Assembly: GCA_020634315.1 (NCBI GenBank)
Contig: JACKBV010000053.1
Location: forward strand, 1 to 10,219
Direction: 5' to 3'
Origin: Ardenticatenaceae bacterium
Lineage (GTDB): Bacteria > Chloroflexota > Anaerolineae > Promineifilales > Promineifilaceae
DNA length: 10,219 nt
Position numbers and translations under genes: made by a program. The notes below the pieces were generated by a model. The model saw only the letters and a program-made list of their open reading frames with translations, made no database searches and was not told where the DNA came from. Shown piece by piece: positions 5,906 through 10,219 of the stretch. Each line of letters begins with the position of its first letter. Position 1 is the stretch's first letter.

Positions 5906-8900
5906 TTACGGTCGTGCCGAAATGTACGGGAGATACAGCGTGTAGCTGCTGCTTCCCGACAAGGCCACCGTAAACGACCAAACCTCTCCAAAGAGCCGGT
6001 TGCCCGCCTCGTCAATCAAGATCAGAACAGCCTGGTAATCACCGGCTTGGGTGAATTCGTAGGCCACTTCCCAGGCATCGCCGCTGGCTGTGCCCTCTAT
6101 CAGCACACTGCTGCCATCGGGTTGAATCATCACCACGCGTGCGGCTGCGAGGTCGCTGGCATCTACGGCCGTTCCACTGCTAAACAGTGCCGCCGTTCCC
6201 CTCGTTGCCTGCACAAAGTCAGGCGCTTCCACCGTGTCAATCACCGGTGACACCGTATCCAGCCACACCGACCGCAAGATCGTGTTGCTCGGATTGCCTG
6301 CGCCGTCAAAGCCGACGATGGACAATGTGGCGGCGACGCCGTTGTAGGCACCCGGCAGCGAGAGCGACCAACTGTTGTCGGCCAACACATCAGTTGTGTT
6401 GCACATATCAACTTCTTCGCCGAGGACGATTTCTATGATGCATGCTTGCACGGAAACGGCCGTTCTCTCATCCACCAAGGTTCCCGCCAGCGTCATTTCC
6501 GCGCTGCCCAGGCGGCCGTCACTCAACGCGGCTTGTGTGTCAGCCGAGATGGCAACAACCGGCATGGTGGCATCGCCGATAACCGTGATCGGGCTGCCCC
6601 AGGCACTCATATTGCCATGGATATCTGCGGCTCGACCGCGCATCGTGTATGGCTGCCCATCCGTCACCGCGCCTGCATCCCAATCGCAGACAAAAGCATT
6701 GGCCGTGCTAATGCCCGGCACACAGGTGACGATTTGTGTCGCTTGCGGCCCGTGCATGGCGGCATCATTGATTTCCACCTCTACCAGACCCAGCGGCGAT
6801 TCATCTTCAGCGGCAACGATGATGGTATTGGTCAACGTGCCTACGTAATCCAGGGTGACGGTTATGGCTTCGGGCGGGTTTTCGTCTAGCGTGTAGGCGA
6901 AGGTGCCCAGCGCGTAGGGACGGTGGTAGCTGTCGCTTAGCGTCACGGCAATTGTGCCGCTGTCGCTGACCGCCCCCAGCAGCGACAGGGTTCCCGCGCC
7001 GCCGGGCGGAATGTTAACGGCCGTTTGCGGGCCACTCGTGACGGTAACGCCACCGCTGCCCACGCCATTCAGCGTCAGTTGGGGCAGTACGGCCGTTCCC
7101 GTGTTCGAATAGGTCAGCGTCAGGGTGATGATGTCGCCTGTGCCAACAAGCATCGTTGGTGCAGGATGGGAGGCAACGGCCGTTTCCAATTGTGCATCAG
7201 CCCACACACCCGCGGCGGGAACAACACCGCCGCCCACGGCTGCCCACTGCACATACTGCGTCCACGATGGCCGCTCCAGGTTCTTGTCGGGCACAGTTGC
7301 CCAGACATCTAGCGCTGCCTCACCAGAAGCCACGCCCAGCAGTTTGAGGCTGGTGGCCGCCGGATTGGCAATGCCCAGGTCGGCAAAGGGCAGCAGGACA
7401 TCGAGCGTCTGGTCAACGGCCGTTACCGCCACCGCGCCGTCAGCCATCCACACACCGCCGCTGGCCGTATACAGCGTTGCCGTCATGTTGCCGCTGACAT
7501 ACACCACATAATCGGCGGCAAAGGGCAAGACGCCGGGATCATCCGGGCCAAAGGGGTTGAGCAGTGCCGTTGTCCCCGCGCCGCCGGTGCCCAAATATAG
7601 GTACAGGTCGCCATCGCCGTTGACATTGATGCCGTCCCAGCGCAGGCGCAAATCGCTGCCGTTCCATCCGGCAAACAGCTTTTGTGCGCCGTAATCGCTG
7701 CCGTTCATTTGCCCCACTTGCTTGCCGCCGCTTTCCGTCCAATTGGTCAGCGCCAAATCGCCGACGAGATCAGGCGTTTGCGCCGTGTCAAAGTAGAAGG
7801 GGCCACTGTTAACGGCCGTTTCATTGCCATTTGCATCCACCGCCACCACATGCGCGTACATCGCCGACGCTTCCACCTGGGTTTCATCGTGTGCGCCTGC
7901 GCCGGGGCCATACTGCGTCAGTGCGGCGAGAGTCGGCGTGGAAACGGCCGTCCAGCCCGCATACACATTGACCGTGCCCGTGATAGTCGGCCAGCTCAAG
8001 CGGCTGTCTAACGCGGTGATGATCAAAGTTGGCGAGATGAGTTCACCATTGGTCAAACTGGTCGCCAGCGCAAAGTCATGCGGCGGCGTCACATCCACCG
8101 TGAAGTTGGCGCTGGTTGTGCCCGTGCGCCCGGCTACATCGGTGGCACGAACATTGACAGCCAGTATGCCGCCGTCCGGATCAACTTGTGCCAGCGGCGC
8201 AATCTCCAATAACCACTCCCCGTCGTTCAACGCCGCCGTTTGCCATGTGCCGCCGTCAATTTGCACCGCCACATTGGCAATGGCGCTGTCGTCGTTGGCT
8301 GTGCCGTGCAAACCGTACACGCCATCATCGCGCAGTGTCGCCAACGTGATCGCCTCTGTCGCCACGTTGACCGTCGGATTGGCGGTGTCCACGTAGACGA
8401 TGATGGCCGGGCTGGTGGCGGTCATGCCATTGTTGGCTGTGATGGCGGCTGTCAGCGTGTAAACGCCGCTGCTGGCGGGTGACCAGCTTGGCTGCCAGAG
8501 GGTATCTTGTGTCGCCGGAAGCGCGTTGTAGTTGGCAACGGCCGTTCCATTGACACGCAGTACGGCCGTATCAATGCCGCTGTCTGCCGTCAGACCCACG
8601 TCCACCGTCATTGGCGCAACGGCCGTTGCCACAAGCCCATCAGTCGGCGCGAGAATCGCGCTGCTGGCCTCTGGGCGATCATGATCAGGCGGCACGGGCG
8701 TGCCTATTGGTGTGGGCACGGGGGTGGCATCCGGGTTGTTTGTCGTCATGGCGATGGCATAGCTGGCGTCGCAGGGCGAGACAATGCCCGCCGACGAGCG
8801 TGCCATCAGGTAGTAATCGCCGCTGGCAGTGGGCGTGAAGGCCACACTGTTGCTGCCAAAGTCGATCCGTGTCACGCCGTCGCTATCGTAAAGGGACAGG

Positions 8901-10219
8901 GTGATGGGCGTGTCGCTGCCCACCTGATTGGCGTTGAAGATGTAGGCACGGTCGGCGACGGCGTGGAACTGCATCCAATCCGTGTCGCTGACGGTGTGGA
9001 AGGTGTGGCTGCCACTGCTGCGATTGCTATGGTCAAAGAGAACGGCCGTTTCCACACTGTTGTCCGCTTCATAATCATCGGCGGGAGCCACGCAGCTTAT
9101 CGCCGTAGCTGTCGGCGTGGGCGATGGCGTAGCGGTTGCTGCGGGCGGTGTCGGTGTGCCATTGATCGGCTGCGGCACGGGTGTTGGCGTATTTGTCGGC
9201 GATGGGGTTGGTGTGGGCGTGGTGGGGTTGCCATTGTCCACACATACTTCCAGCCCCCAGCTGAGCAGTTCGCCGTTTACCGGCGTTTCCGGGTTTGTGC
9301 CGCTGTCATCGCTGATCAGCAAGCTCCAATCGCCCTGGCTGTTGCCGCCATTAAACGGCGCAAAGCTGCCCAAATTGGGCGGGTACGTGTCGCCGTTGTT
9401 GGGGAATGGCGGGAAATGCAGTCCCGGAACTGCCCCATCGTCCAGCGAGAACCAGCAGTCAGCCCCACCGCACCAGGCGTTCACTCCGTTGAGGTCCGAC
9501 AGATTGACCACCGTGCCATCGGGTGCGCCCAGGCCAATGTTCAGCGACCAGAGCGAATTGGTATTCAGGATAATGTCGCGCAGCCCGACGTGTGTCACCG
9601 TTCCCGCTGTCGGCACATTGATCACCGGGCCAATCGTGCCATTCGTGGCGATGGGCATGGTGAAGCTGCCGCTGGGGTAGATGGTGCAGTCCCAATTGTC
9701 GGGCTGCGGTGTGGGCGCGGGCGCGTCATCGAGTTGGATGTCAATCTCGTAGGGCAGATTATCGGTTGCTTCGCTTGAAGTGACGGCCAAAATGAATTGC
9801 CCATCAGCGCGGATCACCTCATCAATGGGTTCCGTCGTGAAGTAGAAACTCCCTTCTGGATGACCGATGATCATTTCCATGCCTGGCGTAAAGATGCGCG
9901 GATCAATGCGCAGGTGTTGACCAATCGTCACATCAATGCTGAAGAAATCTAGATCATCCTGCGTACACAGCATGGCGGAAAGCGTGGCGGGTGGCGCTGC
10001 GCCTAAGTTGTATTCACTGCCCTGGGCGTTGTTGGGTTCGTAGGGGTCGGTCGCACAGGCTGTGTTAACGCCGAGGAGCAGTTGGTACTGATCTGTTGTC
10101 GGCGTTAGACCGGGCTGCCACACGGCCGCTTTCCACGTGCCGCTCTCGTTCAAGGTTACGCTGTCGCCATAGGTCAGGCCGGAGCCAGGGAAGATGCCGC
10201 GATAGTAACTGCCATCGGG
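5906..10219 (-). CDS. Large secreted multidomain protein (PPC, P-domain, Ig-like, DOMON-like modules), 5' end outside window
   Basis: The frame is open from the right edge (10219) to TAA at 5906-5908, giving 1437 residues. It is truncated by the window; the TTG at 10151-10153 is internal and I see no start. Modules from N to C, by nucleotide: end of an unidentified domain (10219-10050); a PPC-type (bacterial pre-peptidase C-terminal) domain starting DPYEPNN (about 10048-9720); a P/proprotein-convertase-like domain (about 9697-9240) with GDWSLLISDDSG and LLSWGLEVC; a Thr/Pro linker; a second PPC domain (about 9095-8740, DDYEADN..DTDWMQF); a second short Pro linker; Ig-like modules (about 8650-7790) with VDTANPTV and VDVTPP junctions; a DOMON/CBM9-like domain (about 7777-7285, GWNGSDLRLRWDG, DGDLYLYLG); a CARDB/DUF11-like domain (about 7170-6890); and three more Ig-like modules. 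It ends SSYTLYLPYISARP. PPC and P-domains commonly follow secreted peptidase domains, so a peptidase or other enzyme may lie upstream, but no catalytic residues are visible here. It is convergent with the sugar genes and has no clear functional link to them. Function unknown; probably cell-surface or secreted. Confidence 0.9.
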   Translation of the reverse strand, partial: PDGSYYRGIFPGSGLTYGDSVTLNESGTWKAAVWQPGLTPTTDQYQLLLGVNTACATDPYEPNNAQGSEYNLGAAPPATLSAMLCTQDDLDFFSIDVTIGQHLRIDPRIFTPGMEMIIGHPEGSFYFTTEPIDEVIRADGQFILAVTSSEATDNLPYEIDIQLDDAPAPTPQPDNWDCTIYPSGSFTMPIATNGTIGPVINVPTAGTVTHVGLRDIILNTNSLWSLNIGLGAPDGTVVNLSDLNGVNAWCGGADCWFSLDDGAVPGLHFPPFPNNGDTYPPNLGSFAPFNGGNSQGDWSLLISDDSGTNPETPVNGELLSWGLEVCVDNGNPTTPTPTPSPTNTPTPVPQPINGTPTPPAATATPSPTPTATAISCVAPADDYEADNSVETAVLFDHSNRSSGSHTFHTVSDTDWMQFHAVADRAYIFNANQVGSDTPITLSLYDSDGVTRIDFGSNSVAFTPTASGDYYLMARSSAGIVSPCDASYAIAMTTNNPDATPVPTPIGTPVPPDHDRPEASSAILAPTDGLVATAVAPMTVDVGLTADSGIDTAVLRVNGTAVANYNALPATQDTLWQPSWSPASSGVYTLTAAITANNGMTATSPAIIVYVDTANPTVNVATEAITLATLRDDGVYGLHGTANDDSAIANVAVQIDGGTWQTAALNDGEWLLEIAPLAQVDPDGGILAVNVRATDVAGRTGTTSANFTVDVTPPHDFALATSLTNGELISPTLIITALDSRLSWPTITGTVNVYAGWTAVSTPTLAALTQYGPGAGAHDETQVEASAMYAHVVAVDANGNETAVNSGPFYFDTAQTPDLVGDLALTNWTESGGKQVGQMNGSDYGAQKLFAGWNGSDLRLRWDGINVNGDGDLYLYLGTGGAGTTALLNPFGPDDPGVLPFAADYVVYVSGNMTATLYTASGGVWMADGAVAVTAVDQTLDVLLPFADLGIANPAATSLKLLGVASGEAALDVWATVPDKNLERPSWTQYVQWAAVGGGVVPAAGVWADAQLETAVASHPAPTMLVGTGDIITLTLTYSNTGTAVLPQLTLNGVGSGGVTVTSGPQTAVNIPPGGAGTLSLLGAVSDSGTIAVTLSDSYHRPYALGTFAYTLDENPPEAITVTLDYVGTLTNTIIVAAEDESPLGLVEVEINDAAMHGPQATQIVTCVPGISTANAFVCDWDAGAVTDGQPYTMRGRAADIHGNMSAWGSPITVIGDATMPVVAISADTQAALSDGRLGSAEMTLAGTLVDERTAVSVQACIIEIVLGEEVDMCNTTDVLADNSWSLSLPGAYNGVAATLSIVGFDGAGNPSNTILRSVWLDTVSPVIDTVEAPDFVQATRGTAALFSSGTAVDASDLAAARVVMIQPDGSSVLIEGTASGDAWEVAYEFTQAGDYQAVLILIDEAGNRLFGEVWSFTVALSGSSSYTLYLPYISARP
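5909..5950 (-). other. C-terminal LYLPYI tail, possible sorting or anchoring tag
   Basis: The last 14 residues, SSYTLYLPYISARP, follow a Ser-rich break after the final Ig-like module. Many secreted Chloroflexota proteins, as I recall them, end in a comparable (V/L/I)YLP(L/Y)(V/I)xR tail directly after a linker, so this is probably a conserved C-terminal tag rather than part of a domain. No hydrophobic LPXTG-type or PEP-CTERM-type segment is present. Confidence 0.5.
9096..9239 (-). repeat. Low-complexity Thr/Pro linker between P-domain and second PPC domain
   Basis: About 48 codons dominated by Thr and Pro (TPTPTPSPTNTPTPVP and a similar second block). On the + strand this appears as GTCGGCGTGGGC-like G/T-rich repetition. 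It is an extended, protease-resistant or O-glycosylated type of spacer typical of secreted multidomain proteins. A shorter related linker (PVPTPIGTPVPP) lies near 8690-8730. Confidence 0.8.

Larger units (their letters stand above)
749..9050. repeat. Highly iterated palindrome AACGGCCGTT / ACGGCCGT dispersed through the window
   Basis: By eye, the full decamer AACGGCCGTT starts at 749, 1898, 5855, 5871, 6455, 7016, 7175, 7415, 7811, 8537, 8618 and 9041 (12 copies). The core octamer ACGGCCGT occurs nine further times, starting at 886, 2467, 3268, 4678, 5193, 6165, 7089, 7944 and 8562. At roughly 56% GC, a back-of-envelope expectation is well under one octamer per 10 kb. Flanks often extend the symmetry towards GGAAACGGCCGTTTCC (for example near 1898, 6455, 7175 and 9041). 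Copies occur in all four genes and in the convergent hairpin. Confidence 0.9.

Noticed and set aside
749..9050. Dispersed palindromes as operator sites of a transcription factor
   Set aside because: Nearly all copies lie inside coding regions of unrelated genes and at irregular spacing, which fits a genome-wide iterated word better than local operators.
8507..9778. Long open frame on the + strand (423 codons) opposite the secreted protein gene
   Set aside because: Its translation is Arg/His/Gly/Cys-rich without domain features. It is the antisense shadow of a GC-rich gene whose minus-strand product has clear PPC and P-domain motifs.
10151..10153. TTG as the start of the secreted protein
   Set aside because: The frame stays open to the window edge with sensible sequence (SYYRGIFPGSGLTYGDS), and no signal peptide follows the TTG, so it is an internal Leu codon.

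Overview
The window looks like chromosomal DNA from a Chloroflexota bacterium (Anaerolineae/Caldilineae/Ardenticatenia-like). This is an inference from three things: a secreted, Pro/Thr-linker-rich, many-domain protein ending in a short LYLPYI-type tail, a lipoprotein solute-binding protein with an acidic proline-rich stalk, and moderately GC-rich genes with an extremely overused palindrome. No rRNA, tRNA, CRISPR array, insertion sequence or phage gene was seen.

Layout: (1) 1-131 is an AT-rich leader. (2) 132-1640 (+) is a family 1 ABC sugar-binding lipoprotein with a 21-bp tandem repeat encoding a heptad stalk. (3) 1641-1745 holds a perfect 28-bp palindromic hairpin, probably a terminator or attenuator. 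(4) 1746-4439 (+) is a cytoplasmic GH78 alpha-L-rhamnosidase. (5) 4462-5823 (+) is an NAD/Mn-dependent GH4 enzyme with the CHEV signature of alpha-galacturonidases. (6) 5824-5905 is a convergent intergenic gap with a 15-bp-stem hairpin. (7) 5906-10219 (-) is the C-terminal 1437 residues of a very large secreted protein (PPC, P-domain, PPC, Ig-like and DOMON-like modules) whose N-terminus lies beyond the right edge.

The plus-strand genes make sense together as uptake and cytoplasmic disassembly of rhamnogalacturonan-I (pectin) oligosaccharides. The lipoprotein captures the sugar, GH78 removes terminal alpha-L-rhamnose, and GH4 removes terminal alpha-D-galacturonic acid, so the two hydrolases could alternate along a Rha-GalA backbone. 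No permease genes are in the window.

The most unusual signal is at DNA level. The palindrome AACGGCCGTT occurs 12 times by eye, and its core ACGGCCGT 21 times, spread over all four genes and one hairpin. Within the large secreted protein every Thr-Ala-Val tripeptide (12 of 12) is written with this same word. This resembles highly iterated palindromes such as HIP1 of cyanobacteria, and the paired copies in the convergent hairpin recall DNA-uptake-sequence terminators.
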